From Scybalousia_A sp963540815 (GTDB taxonomy: Bacteria > Bacteroidota > Bacteroidia > Bacteroidales > P3), in assembly GCA_963540815.1 (NCBI GenBank), contig CAUTQY010000002.1, positions 104,917 through 168,916 of the forward strand: a stretch of 64,000 nucleotides of DNA. The letters run 5' to 3'. Below the pieces are notes generated by a model. The model did not search any database. It saw only the letters and a list, made by a program, of their open reading frames with translations, and had not been told where the DNA came from. Shown here piece after piece: positions 7,270 to 16,482 of the stretch. Within the stretch, counting starts at the first letter, position 1, and each line of letters starts with the position of its first letter. Both the position numbers and the translations under genes were made by a program.

Positions 7270-9174
7270 TTAATAGGAGCGTTTATCGTTGCCCTCATAC
7301 CAATTTATGAAAGCAGTATTTACTACTTTATTACCTCCATGTGTAGGGTAGTTGCCGCTAAAATACCAATCTCCCGTATGATTTGGACAAGCCTCGTGCA
7401 GATTTTCCAAAGAATTATAGACTACAACTATTTCTGCTTTACAATTTTTAGGTGTTATGAGTTGTGCTATTTTTGTTGAAATTTCTTCCGCGGAGAATGG
7501 TTCATAAATAGCCTTGACATGATTTACAATCATTTCTATAGGAAGATGTTCTTGTTTTTTGCAAAGTTGATAAGTCTCTTCTATGATATTTTGCAACCCT
7601 CTTTCTTTCAATAGTTCTATTGTGGCATTGAATGCTACCATGTATCCCAAACGCGACATATCTATACCGTAACAATCCGGGTAACGAATTTGTGGGGCAG
7701 AAGAGGCAACAACTATTTTCTTCGGCCCTAATTTATCCAAGATAGCCAATATGCTTTGTCTTAGAGTTGTTCCCCTTACAATACTATCGTCTATAACCAC
7801 AAGATTGTCAACACCTTCTTTTATTTGTCCGTATGTCACATCATAGACATGGGATACCATATCGTCTCTTTCGTTATCTTGAGTAATAAAGGTACGCATT
7901 TTTACGTCTTTTACAACTATGTACTCTTTTCGTATAGTTGTAGCAAAAATATCGTCTAATTTTTCTTGGGTTATATCTCCTTTAAGAGATAATATTTTTT
8001 CCTTTCGTATTTTGTCCAAATAGTCATTAAAAGCTTTTGTCAAACCCTGAAAAGCGACGGAGGCGGTATTTGGTATATATGATACTACCGTATTTTTTAT
8101 GTCATTATCTACGGCTTTAAGTATCTGTGGGAAAATTTTTTCGCCTAATAATTTTCTTTCTTCGTAAATATCTTTGTCTGTCCCTCGCGAAAAATATATT
8201 CTCTCAAAAGAGCATTGCTTATATGTATTGGAAGAGCATTCCTTTATCCTTTCTTGCGTTGCGTTTCCGTCACGTTTGATTATTAAAGCGCAACCCGGAG
8301 AAAGTTCATTAACCTCTTGTATGGGGGCATCAAATGTAGTCATTATGGCAGGACGTTCCGAGGCAACAACAACAATCTCATCATTTTTGTACCAAAAACA
8401 TGGTCTTATTCCGTTCTCATCCCTTGCCGCAAAGGCATAACCATTACCCGTAAGACCGCACATAACATAACCGCCGTCAAAATGTTTTACCGAAGAGGAT
8501 AGAACTTTCTGCAAATCCATTTCTTTGGAAACATTTTCGGTTATTTGTATATTGGATTCTTGATTTAGTTTGTGTTTTCTAAATAGTTGTTCAACCTCTC
8601 TGTCCAAAAACTTACCCATCTTTTCAAGAACTATGGCAGTGTCCGAAACATCCACAGGGTGTTGCCCCAAAGAGATAAGCTTGTTGAGCATATCTTCTAT
8701 GTTGGTAAGATTGAAATTTCCTGCAATAAGTAAATCTCTTGTTTTCCAATTGTTTTTTCTATGAAACGGATGTAGGCTTGCTATGGAGTTTCCGCCAAAA
8801 GTTCCATAGCGCAGATGTCCCATAAAAACCTCTCCGAAAAATCGTGCATTATTTTTTAAGTACCGTATATCGTTGATTTTTTTAGGATTTTCTTTTTCTA
8901 TATTTTTGTAATCGGCAAAAACATTCTTAAAAATATCCGCTATCGCTTGCTTATCATTACTTTTAAAAATATCCACATATTGCTTTCCCGGTTTTGTGTC
9001 AAATTTTACCGAGGCAAATCCCGCACCGTCTTGCCCGCGATTATGTTGCTTTTCCATTAAAAGATACATACGATTCAAAGCCCATGTGTTACCGTATTTT
9101 TCCTGATAATATTCCAAGGGCTTGAGCAATCTCAACATTGCTATGCCACATTCGTGTTTTATACTATCACTCAT
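7270..9174 (-). CDS. purF: Amidophosphoribosyltransferase, Bacteroidota long form
   Basis: Transfers the amide nitrogen of glutamine to PRPP to give phosphoribosylamine, the committing step of purine synthesis. The N-terminal Ntn glutaminase domain begins with HECGIA; Cys9 would become the nucleophile after removal of a short propeptide. The stretch KQHNRGQDGAGFA is the usual glutaminase signature. The phosphoribosyltransferase motif VVIDDSIVRGTT lies near residue 457. At 634 residues it is longer than the roughly 500-residue Escherichia coli type, matching the long form seen in Bacteroidetes. It starts 6 bases after nadE and ends 5 bases before the TPR gene, so the three are very likely one transcript. 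Confidence 0.93.
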   Translation of the reverse strand: MSDSIKHECGIAMLRLLKPLEYYQEKYGNTWALNRMYLLMEKQHNRGQDGAGFASVKFDTKPGKQYVDIFKSNDKQAIADIFKNVFADYKNIEKENPKKINDIRYLKNNARFFGEVFMGHLRYGTFGGNSIASLHPFHRKNNWKTRDLLIAGNFNLTNIEDMLNKLISLGQHPVDVSDTAIVLEKMGKFLDREVEQLFRKHKLNQESNIQITENVSKEMDLQKVLSSSVKHFDGGYVMCGLTGNGYAFAARDENGIRPCFWYKNDEIVVVASERPAIMTTFDAPIQEVNELSPGCALIIKRDGNATQERIKECSSNTYKQCSFERIYFSRGTDKDIYEERKLLGEKIFPQILKAVDNDIKNTVVSYIPNTASVAFQGLTKAFNDYLDKIRKEKILSLKGDITQEKLDDIFATTIRKEYIVVKDVKMRTFITQDNERDDMVSHVYDVTYGQIKEGVDNLVVIDDSIVRGTTLRQSILAILDKLGPKKIVVASSAPQIRYPDCYGIDMSRLGYMVAFNATIELLKERGLQNIIEETYQLCKKQEHLPIEMIVNHVKAIYEPFSAEEISTKIAQLITPKNCKAEIVVVYNSLENLHEACPNHTGDWYFSGNYPTHGGNKVVNTAFINWYEGNDKRSY

Positions 9175-9180
9175 AATTGT

Positions 9181-10722
9181 TTATGATATAGGTTGTTTGT
9201 AATCCGTTGTAAAACAAGTTTTGCTGTAACGAAGAGCAGGTGCTTCCTGATGCCTTTTCCATTCGTTTATTTTCAAAAGATGAAGCACACGTTCTACAAG
9301 TTCTTTTTCATACCCCTTTTTTATCAACTGAGAAAAATCCAAACCTTTGTCTATATGGTCAGTAAGCACATTGTCCAATAGGTCATATTCCGGCAAAGTG
9401 TCCGAGTCTTTTTGATTATATCTCAATTCTGCCGAAGGCGGTTTATTGATGGAAGAAAAGGGGATAATTTCTTTTTTTGAGTTTATCCACTTAGCAAGTC
9501 TATAAACATCCGTTTTGTACAAATCTCCCAAAACGGATATTGCTCCTGAGTCATCTCCGTATAATGTACCATACCCTACGGCACTTTCACTTTTATTGCT
9601 TGTGTTTAGCATAGCGGCACCCATTTTGTTGCCGAAAGCCATAACTATCATACAACGAATTCTTGCTTGCAAATTTTCTTCTGCCGTATTTGGTTCTCTC
9701 CCCTCAAAAATCGGTTGCATCGTTCTTAAACTTGCTTCAAAGATATCTTCGATAGGAAGAGTAAAGTATTCAATACCAAGATTTTCTGCCGAAGCTTTGG
9801 CATCCATTAAACTATGATCGGAGGAATATTTGCTTGGCATAAGAATACCGGTTACGTTTTCTTTTCCCAAAGCCTCTACACCCAAAACAACAGCCAAAGC
9901 GGAATCTATTCCTCCGGATAACCCTATAACCGCCTTGTGTATGTTATTTTTATGAAAATAATCTTTTATTCCCAAAACACCCGCCTTAAAGATTTTTTCT
10001 TCATAACAAAGGGCATTAAACTGTTTTTTCGGTTTTATTTTTTTCAAATCGGCAAAAACGCTTCCGTTTTCAAACATAGGTAGTTTTTCACAAATTTCCC
10101 CTCTTTCGTTCATTATAAAACTGCGCCCGGAGAAAATAAAACTACCTTCTGCTCCCGTACGATTAACATATATTATTTTCGCTTTTGTTTGTCTTGCATA
10201 AAATGATAAAGTATTCATAATTTCCTCATTATCATCTTTATCAAACAATTCATTGGAGCAGAGTATAAACACCTCAACATTTACCTGTCTTTTTACAAAA
10301 CCTTCAAAGTCCTCCCAAAAACCGAAAGCTAAGTTTTTGCCTTCGTATTTTACTACCTCCAAACCATTGCCTACGCTAAAATGGTTATCAAATCTTTGTA
10401 AATTTCTTTTTGTGGAAAGTCCTATTACTTCACCGTTATTAACAAATACTAAGGAATTATACCTTGTATCTTGCTCGCCTTTGGCAACAGTACCTACAAT
10501 AAAACTTTTTTCGGTTCGTAACAATCTCTCACCGCAAAGTGAACTTTCTTTATAAATATCGTTATATGAAACAGCATTGTAAAGAGGTGAACCACAGAGA
10601 GATAATTCGGAAAAAATATTTAAAACACCATCATCGCTTGCTTGCAGGGCTTGTTCTATTTGCAAAGTATTATACTGACAATCTTTTGTTTTACAGTTAA
10701 GTTGATGGATATTTACTCTCAT
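9181..10722 (-). CDS. nadE: NAD+ synthetase with nitrilase-like domain (glutaminase Cys replaced by Trp)
   Basis: Makes NAD+ from deamido-NAD+, ATP and a nitrogen donor. The C-terminal synthetase domain has the PP-loop SGGIDS at residues 269-274. The N-terminal 230 residues form a nitrilase-like domain that normally releases ammonia from glutamine with a Glu-Lys-Cys triad. Glu39 (FSELSLCG) and Lys105 (STKRNL) are present. The position of the nucleophile, normally xICED, reads GFWEDFE, with Trp136 encoded by TGG at 10317-10315. The glutaminase should therefore be dead and the enzyme ammonia-dependent. I chose the ATG at 10722 because family homology starts at MRVNIHQLN and the promoter lies upstream of it; an in-frame extension to 10926 would overlap the promoter and fcl. 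Confidence 0.92.
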   Translation of the reverse strand: MRVNIHQLNCKTKDCQYNTLQIEQALQASDDGVLNIFSELSLCGSPLYNAVSYNDIYKESSLCGERLLRTEKSFIVGTVAKGEQDTRYNSLVFVNNGEVIGLSTKRNLQRFDNHFSVGNGLEVVKYEGKNLAFGFWEDFEGFVKRQVNVEVFILCSNELFDKDDNEEIMNTLSFYARQTKAKIIYVNRTGAEGSFIFSGRSFIMNERGEICEKLPMFENGSVFADLKKIKPKKQFNALCYEEKIFKAGVLGIKDYFHKNNIHKAVIGLSGGIDSALAVVLGVEALGKENVTGILMPSKYSSDHSLMDAKASAENLGIEYFTLPIEDIFEASLRTMQPIFEGREPNTAEENLQARIRCMIVMAFGNKMGAAMLNTSNKSESAVGYGTLYGDDSGAISVLGDLYKTDVYRLAKWINSKKEIIPFSSINKPPSAELRYNQKDSDTLPEYDLLDNVLTDHIDKGLDFSQLIKKGYEKELVERVLHLLKINEWKRHQEAPALRYSKTCFTTDYKQPIS

Positions 10723-10745
10723 TGTCTTACGCTGGTTTCGTAGTG

Positions 10746-10753
10746 CAAAAGTA
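10746..10753 (-). promoter_or_regulatory. -7 box of the nadE-purF-TPR operon
   Basis: On the minus strand it reads TACTTTTG, 23 bases upstream of the nadE ATG. Its place supports the start at 10722 rather than the longer frame. Confidence 0.65.
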
Positions 10754-10826
10754 GTGTTAATTTCTCTAATAGCATTAATCTCGTTCTGAAATTTTAACAT
10801 AACGTTTTCAAGTAAAGTTTTTGTAT

Positions 10827-10834
10827 TAATTTTG
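10827..10834 (+). promoter_or_regulatory. -7 box of fcl
   Basis: TAATTTTG, 23 bases ahead of the fcl ATG, divergent from the nadE promoter about 75 bases away. Confidence 0.6.
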
Positions 10835-10857
10835 TAGCAATAGAAAATGTAACTATA

Positions 10858-11937
10858 ATGTTTGATAAGAGTACCAAAATATATGTTGCCGGACATAAGG
10901 GGTTGGTAGGTTCTGCTATTTGGCAAAATTTATCCGATAAAGGTTACAACAATCTAATCGGCAGAACACATAAGCAATTGGACCTTACGGATAGAGAAAA
11001 AGTAAGAGTTTTTTTTGATAAAGAAAAGCCTGAGATCGTAGTGTTGGCTGCCGCATACGTTGGGGGAATAATGGCAAATTCTCTTTATAGGGCGGATTTT
11101 ATTTATAATAATTTACAGATACAACAAAATGTTATTGGTGAGAGTTTTGCACATAAAGTAAAAAAACTTCTTTTTCTTGGCAGTACTTGTATTTACCCAC
11201 GTATGGCAACGCAACCCATAAAAGAGGAAGAGCTTCTTACCAACACTTTGGAATATACAAACGAACCTTATGCCATAGCAAAAATAGCCGGCCTGAAAAT
11301 GTGCGAAAGTTTTTCCTTGCAATACGGATGTAATTATATAGCGGTTATGCCGACAAATCTTTATGGTTATAATGATAATTTCCATTTGGAAAATTCTCAT
11401 GTTTTACCTGCTATGGTTAGAAAAATCTTCCTTTCCAAATGTTTAATGGAAAACGATTGGGATTCTATACTCAAGGATATGAATAAACGTCCGGTAGAAG
11501 AAATCAACGGACAAAATAGTAAAGAAGAAATAATAAATGTATTGAAAAAATACGGAATGGAAAAGGATAGCTTGACTCTTTGGGGAAGTGGAAATGTTTT
11601 GAGGGAATTTCTTTGGAGTGAAGACATGGCAGACGCAAGCGTTCATATCTTATTGAATGTAGAATTCAAAGATACTTACAAACAAGGAGAAAAACAGATA
11701 AGAAATTGTCATATTAATATAGGTACGGGTAAGGAAATTACAATAAAAAAATTGTCGGAAACAATAAGACAAGAAATAGGTTATAAGGGTAAAATACATT
11801 GGAATACGGATTTTCCCGATGGCACACCGAGAAAATTAACCGATGTCAGCAAATTGCACTCTCTGGGCTGGCAACATAAAGTGGAACTTACGGAAGGAAT
11901 ACATTTATTGTTTGAGTGGTATAAAAACAATCTGTAG
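10858..11937 (+). CDS. fcl: GDP-L-fucose synthase
   Basis: Epimerises and reduces GDP-4-keto-6-deoxymannose, the product of Gmd, to GDP-L-fucose using NADPH. It is an extended short-chain dehydrogenase: the dinucleotide motif GHKGLVGSA is near residue 12, the loop GGIMAN follows, and the catalytic Tyr-x3-Lys is Y138-K142 (YAIAK). At 359 residues it is longer than the Escherichia coli enzyme; the extra residues around DWDSILKDMNKRPVEE fit the long form I associate with Bacteroidota. Its partner gmd lies 10 kb away on the same strand. It is followed after 4 bases by cdd. The GDP-fucose is presumably used to decorate surface glycans or glycoproteins. Confidence 0.93.
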   Translation: MFDKSTKIYVAGHKGLVGSAIWQNLSDKGYNNLIGRTHKQLDLTDREKVRVFFDKEKPEIVVLAAAYVGGIMANSLYRADFIYNNLQIQQNVIGESFAHKVKKLLFLGSTCIYPRMATQPIKEEELLTNTLEYTNEPYAIAKIAGLKMCESFSLQYGCNYIAVMPTNLYGYNDNFHLENSHVLPAMVRKIFLSKCLMENDWDSILKDMNKRPVEEINGQNSKEEIINVLKKYGMEKDSLTLWGSGNVLREFLWSEDMADASVHILLNVEFKDTYKQGEKQIRNCHINIGTGKEITIKKLSETIRQEIGYKGKIHWNTDFPDGTPRKLTDVSKLHSLGWQHKVELTEGIHLLFEWYKNNL

Positions 11938-11941
11938 TTTT

Positions 11942-12409
11942 ATGGAAAAGCATACATTGAATATAGATTATCAAATTTTGGACATACGAGATTTGTCCGC
12001 CCAGGACAAAGAATTGTTGAGTATAGCATGGCAAGAATTAGAAAAATCTTATTCGCCATACTCTCATTTCAAGGTATCTTGTGCGGTAAGGACTACAACC
12101 GATGAGATTTTTGTCGGTTGTAATCAAGAAAACATTGCCTATCCTTCCGGATTATGTGCCGAAAGGGTAGCATTATTTTCTGCAGGAGCAAAAAACAAAA
12201 TACCTTTAACTCTTTTTATTGTAGCTAAAAACGAAAAAAACGAAATTGCAAGCGCTTTTCCCTGTGGAGCATGCAGGCAAGTAATGTCTGAATTTCAAAA
12301 CAATATCTCCAAACAAAAAATAAAAATCATGGTTTTAACCGGAGAGGAAAAGATTATGTGTTTCAACGATGTTGATAGTCTTCTACCTTTCGGTTTTGAT
12401 TTTGCCTGA
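11942..12409 (+). CDS. cdd: Cytidine deaminase
   Basis: Deaminates cytidine and deoxycytidine in pyrimidine salvage. The 155-residue length and the zinc site C72-A73-E74 plus P107-C-G-A-C111 are those of the small tetrameric type with three Cys ligands. Glu74 is the proton shuttle. I placed the start at the ATG at 11942, 4 bases after the fcl stop; an open frame reaches further back into fcl but lacks homology. The gene is probably co-transcribed with fcl. Confidence 0.92.
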   Translation: MEKHTLNIDYQILDIRDLSAQDKELLSIAWQELEKSYSPYSHFKVSCAVRTTTDEIFVGCNQENIAYPSGLCAERVALFSAGAKNKIPLTLFIVAKNEKNEIASAFPCGACRQVMSEFQNNISKQKIKIMVLTGEEKIMCFNDVDSLLPFGFDFA

Positions 12410-12497
12410 TATAAATTTTCCATTCCAAAATATAACTTCATAATTATGAGTTAGTTAAGGTGTAACAATACATAAAAACGAATTGTAATAGTAAAAT

Positions 12498-13478
12498 ATG
12501 GAAAACAAAAAATATAGGAGAGCAACTGATATTAAAGCAGACATAAAAAAATGGTTTAACATTCTTAGACCCAAAACGTTACTTGCTTCTGCGGTACCCA
12601 TTTTGATAGGAGTGCTTTTTGCAAGTTTGCAAACTAATATTAATTATATTTCGGTTATTATGGTATTGTTTTGTGGTACTAGTTTGCAAACTCTAAGTAA
12701 CCTTATTAATGATTATTACGATTACAAAAAAGGTACAGACAAAAAAGATAGAATAGGTTTTAAACGTGCACTGGCACAGGGAGAAGTTTCAATTAATCAA
12801 ATGAAAAAAGCAATTCTTATCAACCTTTCTTTTTCTGTTCTTAGCGGTATTTATTTGATTTATGTCGGAGGCTTACCCATACTTATTATAGGCTTGTTTT
12901 CATTATTTTTTGCTTGGTTATATACTGCCACACCTTATTCTCTTTCCTATCTTGGTATAGCAGACATTTTTGCCTTTGTATTTTACGGACCTGTGGCAAC
13001 ATGCGGTACTTATTACTTGCTTGCTAACAATCTATCTTTGATAAACCAAAGTATATACGCCGGTTGTGCTTGCGGTTGTATCTCCACTATGATACTTACG
13101 GTAAATAATCTGCGAGACAGACAAACCGACCTTGCTAACGGTAAAAAAAGTTTTGAGGTTCGTTTCGGTAAAATAGCCGGAGAGATAAAATATTTTATTC
13201 TTATTTTACTATCGGGAGTTTTTTCTTTTTCTGCCCTATTCCATTTTTCTTTCGTCAGTTTAACTCCCGTAATAGTATCTACAATACTTATTTTATCAGG
13301 TCTTTATCTGTTTTGCGAACTAAGAAAAGCAGAGAGAGAAAAATATAATAAATTATTGTTTCAAACCTCTTTATTAAATTTCATATATCTTTTGCTACTC
13401 ATAATAGTTTTGCCTTCTGCAAAATTTATTGCCTTTATATTCGCTGTTATAAACATTATTTTGTTCTTATCTGCTTAG
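12498..13478 (+). CDS. menA: 1,4-dihydroxy-2-naphthoate polyprenyltransferase
   Basis: Attaches the prenyl tail to 1,4-dihydroxy-2-naphthoate in the inner membrane, a late step of menaquinone synthesis. It is a UbiA-fold protein with about eight to nine hydrophobic segments. The first Asp-rich motif is NDYYDYKKGTD at residues 71-81; the second is NLRDRQTDLANGKK. The second motif and the absence of protoheme-transferase features favour MenA over UbiA or CyoE. No other men gene is in view. The start ATG follows an 88-base gap after cdd. Menaquinone is the usual quinone of this phylum. Confidence 0.88.
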   Translation: MENKKYRRATDIKADIKKWFNILRPKTLLASAVPILIGVLFASLQTNINYISVIMVLFCGTSLQTLSNLINDYYDYKKGTDKKDRIGFKRALAQGEVSINQMKKAILINLSFSVLSGIYLIYVGGLPILIIGLFSLFFAWLYTATPYSLSYLGIADIFAFVFYGPVATCGTYYLLANNLSLINQSIYAGCACGCISTMILTVNNLRDRQTDLANGKKSFEVRFGKIAGEIKYFILILLSGVFSFSALFHFSFVSLTPVIVSTILILSGLYLFCELRKAEREKYNKLLFQTSLLNFIYLLLLIIVLPSAKFIAFIFAVINIILFLSA

Positions 13479-13525
13479 CAAATATTTGGCAGTATTGGGA
13501 TTTTTATGATTTAAATAAAAAATTG

Positions 13526-13533
13526 TACTTTTG
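13526..13533 (+). promoter_or_regulatory. -7 box of hutH
   Basis: TACTTTTG, about 60 bases ahead of the hutH ATG at 13593. Confidence 0.6.
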
Positions 13534-13592
13534 CACAAAGTAACTCATGGAGTTTTTTGAGTAAAAAGAAATTCACAAATAAAAATAACGTC

Positions 13593-15095
13593 ATGGAAAT
13601 ACATCATATTAGCCCCGAGCTTCTTACTCTTGAAAGAGTGAGTAATATAATGGAGAAGGGTATGAAAATAGAACTTTCCGAGGAAAGTAAACAACGTATT
13701 CAAAAATGTAGAGAATACCTTAATAAAAAAATGGAAAATCAAAAAGAACCTATATATGGAGTTACTACAGGATTTGGTTCTTTGTGTAATATTTCCATTA
13801 GTAAAGAGCAGTTGAGTCAGTTGCAAAAAAATCTTGTAATGTCTCATGCTTGCGGTTGCGGAGAAGAAGTTCCTCATGAGGTTGTAAAACTCATGCTTTT
13901 AAACAAAATACAATCTCTTTCGTACGGATACTCGGGCACTCAACTCATTACGGTACAAAGATTGGCGGATTTCTTCAACAATGATATATATCCTGTTGTA
14001 TATCAACAAGGTTCTTTGGGAGCCAGCGGAGATTTGGCGCCATTGGCTAATATGTGTTTGCCCTTGTTAGGTTTGGGAGAAGTAGATTATAAGGGTAAAA
14101 GAATTAGCGGAGAGGAATTAAACAAAGAAATGAATTGGCAACCGATAGAGTTGCAAAGTAAAGAAGGGTTGGCTCTGTTGAACGGTACTCAATTTATGGG
14201 CGCCTTTGCCATGTATTCCATCATAAAAGCAAAACGTTTGAGTAAACTTGCCGACCTTATAATGACGGTTAGTTTGGAGGCTTTTGACGGAAGAATAGAG
14301 CCGTTTTATGATAATGTACATTTGGTTAGAGCACACGTAGGGCAACTAATCACAGCAAGACGTATTCGCTCGTTCTTGGAAGATAGCCAAATAATCAAAA
14401 GACACAAAGAGCATGTTCAAGACCCTTATTCTTTCCGTTGTGTGCCACAAATTCATGGTGCTTGCAAGGATGCAATAAAACATGTAGAAAATATTATAAC
14501 TACCGAAATAAATTCGGCAACAGACAATCCTACCGTTTTCCCGGATGAAGATATGGTTATCTCTGCGGGGAACTTCCACGGGGAACCACTGGCTATTAAT
14601 TTGGACTTTCTTGCCATTGCAGTAAGTGAATTATCCTCCGTTTCCGAAAGAAGAACCTATCAACTTATAGGAGCCAAGAGAGGTTTGCCTTCATTCCTTG
14701 TAGCAAATCCGGGTGTAAACTCCGGGTTTATGATACCTCAGTACGCTGCTGCCTCCATAGTGAATCAAAATAAAATGCTTTGTATGCCAAACTCTGTCGA
14801 TACTATTGACAGTAGCCAAGGCCAAGAAGACCATGTATCTTTTGGTTCAAACGCGGCTACAAAAACCTTTAGAGTGGTAAATAATACCGAAAGAGTTTTG
14901 GCAATAGAGTTATTTAATGCAGCACAGGCTTTGGATTTTCGCAAGAAAGAAACAGGTATGCACTCCTCTCCGTTTATAGAAGAATTTATAAGAGAATATA
15001 GAAAGAGCGTGCATTTTATTGAAAACGATGAGGTAATGTATACCTTGATACGGAGATCCGTAGATTTTCTTCAAAATTATAAGCTAACATTCTAA
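13593..15095 (+). CDS. hutH: Histidine ammonia-lyase
   Basis: Removes ammonia from L-histidine to give urocanate. The MIO cofactor forms from Ala144-Ser145-Gly146 inside GSLGASGDLAP. Tyr55 (PIYGVTTGFG) is the catalytic tyrosine. The Ser-His pair at 84-85 (LVMSHACG) and the SQGQEDHVS stretch favour histidine over phenylalanine or tyrosine as substrate. The length of 500 residues is normal. A TTG-started extension from 13557 is possible, but the ATG at 13593 fits the family start. No hutU, hutI or hutG lies nearby, so it stands alone here, with its own promoter and a strong terminator. Confidence 0.9.
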   Translation: MEIHHISPELLTLERVSNIMEKGMKIELSEESKQRIQKCREYLNKKMENQKEPIYGVTTGFGSLCNISISKEQLSQLQKNLVMSHACGCGEEVPHEVVKLMLLNKIQSLSYGYSGTQLITVQRLADFFNNDIYPVVYQQGSLGASGDLAPLANMCLPLLGLGEVDYKGKRISGEELNKEMNWQPIELQSKEGLALLNGTQFMGAFAMYSIIKAKRLSKLADLIMTVSLEAFDGRIEPFYDNVHLVRAHVGQLITARRIRSFLEDSQIIKRHKEHVQDPYSFRCVPQIHGACKDAIKHVENIITTEINSATDNPTVFPDEDMVISAGNFHGEPLAINLDFLAIAVSELSSVSERRTYQLIGAKRGLPSFLVANPGVNSGFMIPQYAAASIVNQNKMLCMPNSVDTIDSSQGQEDHVSFGSNAATKTFRVVNNTERVLAIELFNAAQALDFRKKETGMHSSPFIEEFIREYRKSVHFIENDEVMYTLIRRSVDFLQNYKLTF

Positions 15096-15109
15096 TAATC
15101 AATTTATAT

Positions 15110-15160
15110 ATTAAAAGAGAGGAGACAAATTTTTGTCTCCTCTCTTTTAATAAGTTTTTT
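15110..15160 (+). terminator. Rho-independent terminator of hutH
   Basis: A 20-bp perfect inverted repeat (15110-15129 and 15132-15151) with a two-base loop, followed shortly by a T run. It sits 15 bases after the hutH stop. Confidence 0.92.
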
Positions 15161-15322
15161 CTACACAAATCATCCATGTATTTTATAAAATACTTTTACT
15201 AATTATCAGACAGTTAAATCTTATTTTTAACAAATAAATCCATTCCTCTTTATTTTGATAATATACTAAAAACTAGTAAAATACTTTTTCATATGATGGG
15301 GAAAATAGGGCATATAGAATAT

Positions 15323-15859
15323 CTATCCTTTTATTTGATATATATCGGGTAGATTTCTGCCATAACCGTTGAAATCCAAACCATAACCCACGATGAAAGG
15401 ATTTTCTATATTCATTCCTATATACTTTATAGGGTATTTTTGTTGAAATTTCAGAGGTTTAAGCAACAAAGTTGCTATTTCCAAATTATTCGGCTCTTGC
15501 ATCAAAAGTTGCTCTCTAATATTCAACATAGTAAAACCGCTATCAACGATATCCTCTACTATTATTACGTTTTTGTCTTTTATATTTTCATTAAGACCTA
15601 TTAGTTGTTTAAACTTACCAGTAGAGTTTTCGTTGTTATAGCTACTTACTTTAACAAAACTTATTTTACAAGAAACTTTTGTTTGTTTGAACAAATCAGA
15701 GGCAAACATAAAAGCTCCGTTCAAAACAACTATAAAGAGAATCTCTTTGCCCTTATAATCCTCATTTATTCTCTTGGCAATATCACCCACTGCCTTTTTC
15801 AATTCTAAGGCAGATATATATTTTTCAAAAATTTTATTTTCTATCTTATAACTACACAT
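15323..15859 (-). CDS. hpt: Hypoxanthine phosphoribosyltransferase
   Basis: Salvages hypoxanthine and guanine with PRPP to IMP and GMP. The PRPP-binding motif VIIVEDIVDSGFT is at residues 98-110, with the acidic pair Glu102-Asp103. The flexible loop region SSYNNENSTG lies near residue 75. The length, 178 residues, is typical. It is transcribed alone from the minus strand, between hutH and mscL, with its own -7 box upstream. It complements purF, so the cell has both de novo and salvage routes for purines. Confidence 0.92.
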   Translation of the reverse strand: MCSYKIENKIFEKYISALELKKAVGDIAKRINEDYKGKEILFIVVLNGAFMFASDLFKQTKVSCKISFVKVSSYNNENSTGKFKQLIGLNENIKDKNVIIVEDIVDSGFTMLNIREQLLMQEPNNLEIATLLLKPLKFQQKYPIKYIGMNIENPFIVGYGLDFNGYGRNLPDIYQIKG

Positions 15860-15894
15860 ATTTTTTTACGTTAATTTTTTACGACTATGTTGTG

Positions 15895-15902
15895 CAAAGA
15901 TA
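15895..15902 (-). promoter_or_regulatory. -7 box of hpt
   Basis: On the minus strand it reads TATCTTTG, 35 bases upstream of the hpt ATG. Confidence 0.65.
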
Positions 15903-16001
15903 CTATAAAATAAATTAACATCATACTTGTATCATCTCAGTCTTGCCGGATGAATATAAGTCAATTTTTTAGAGATTTTATTTTTTTTGAGAAAAAAATT
16001 A

Positions 16002-16009
16002 TAACTTTG
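16002..16009 (+). promoter_or_regulatory. -7 box of mscL
   Basis: TAACTTTG, 46 bases ahead of the mscL ATG. It may drive mscL, glnS and the genes behind them, since no later promoter is obvious before the tRNA. Confidence 0.6.
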
Positions 16010-16055
16010 CAATTCCTATGCATAAAAAACGTGAACTGATTAAATGTAGGCAATC

Positions 16056-16439
16056 ATGGGTATTGTAAAAGAATTCAAGGAGTTTGCTATGCGTGGTAAC
16101 GTAGTGGATATGGCAGTGGGCGTTATCATAGGCGGAGCTTTCGGCAAAATTGTTTCCTCTTTGGTTAATGATATGATTATGCCTTTGATAGGAATAATTA
16201 CGGGAGGAATAGATTTTACAGGGTTGAAACTATCCATAGGTGAATCAAATATTACCTACGGCAATTTTATTCAAAATGTTGTAGATTTTTTAATAATTGC
16301 TTTCTGTATATTTATGATGATAAAGGGTTTAAACAAATTCTCAAAGAAAAAAGAAGAAAAACACGCCTCCCAACCCGTACCAAGCAAAGAGGAACTTTTG
16401 CTTACGGAAATAAGAGATATTCTGAAAGAAAAAAAATAG
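16056..16439 (+). CDS. mscL: Large-conductance mechanosensitive channel
   Basis: Forms a pentameric inner-membrane pore that opens under membrane tension and releases solutes during osmotic downshock. The 127-residue sequence has the conserved N-terminal amphipathic helix (EFKEFAMRGNVVDMAVGVIIGGAFG), the first membrane helix with its Gly/Ala-rich constriction, and a second helix FLIIAFCIFMMIKGLN. The C-terminus is a charged cytoplasmic bundle. glnS starts 43 bases behind it. Confidence 0.96.
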   Translation: MGIVKEFKEFAMRGNVVDMAVGVIIGGAFGKIVSSLVNDMIMPLIGIITGGIDFTGLKLSIGESNITYGNFIQNVVDFLIIAFCIFMMIKGLNKFSKKKEEKHASQPVPSKEELLLTEIRDILKEKK

Positions 16440-16482
16440 TTCTACGTATTACTTTGTTTTTAACCTTAATATTACTTCTGCA

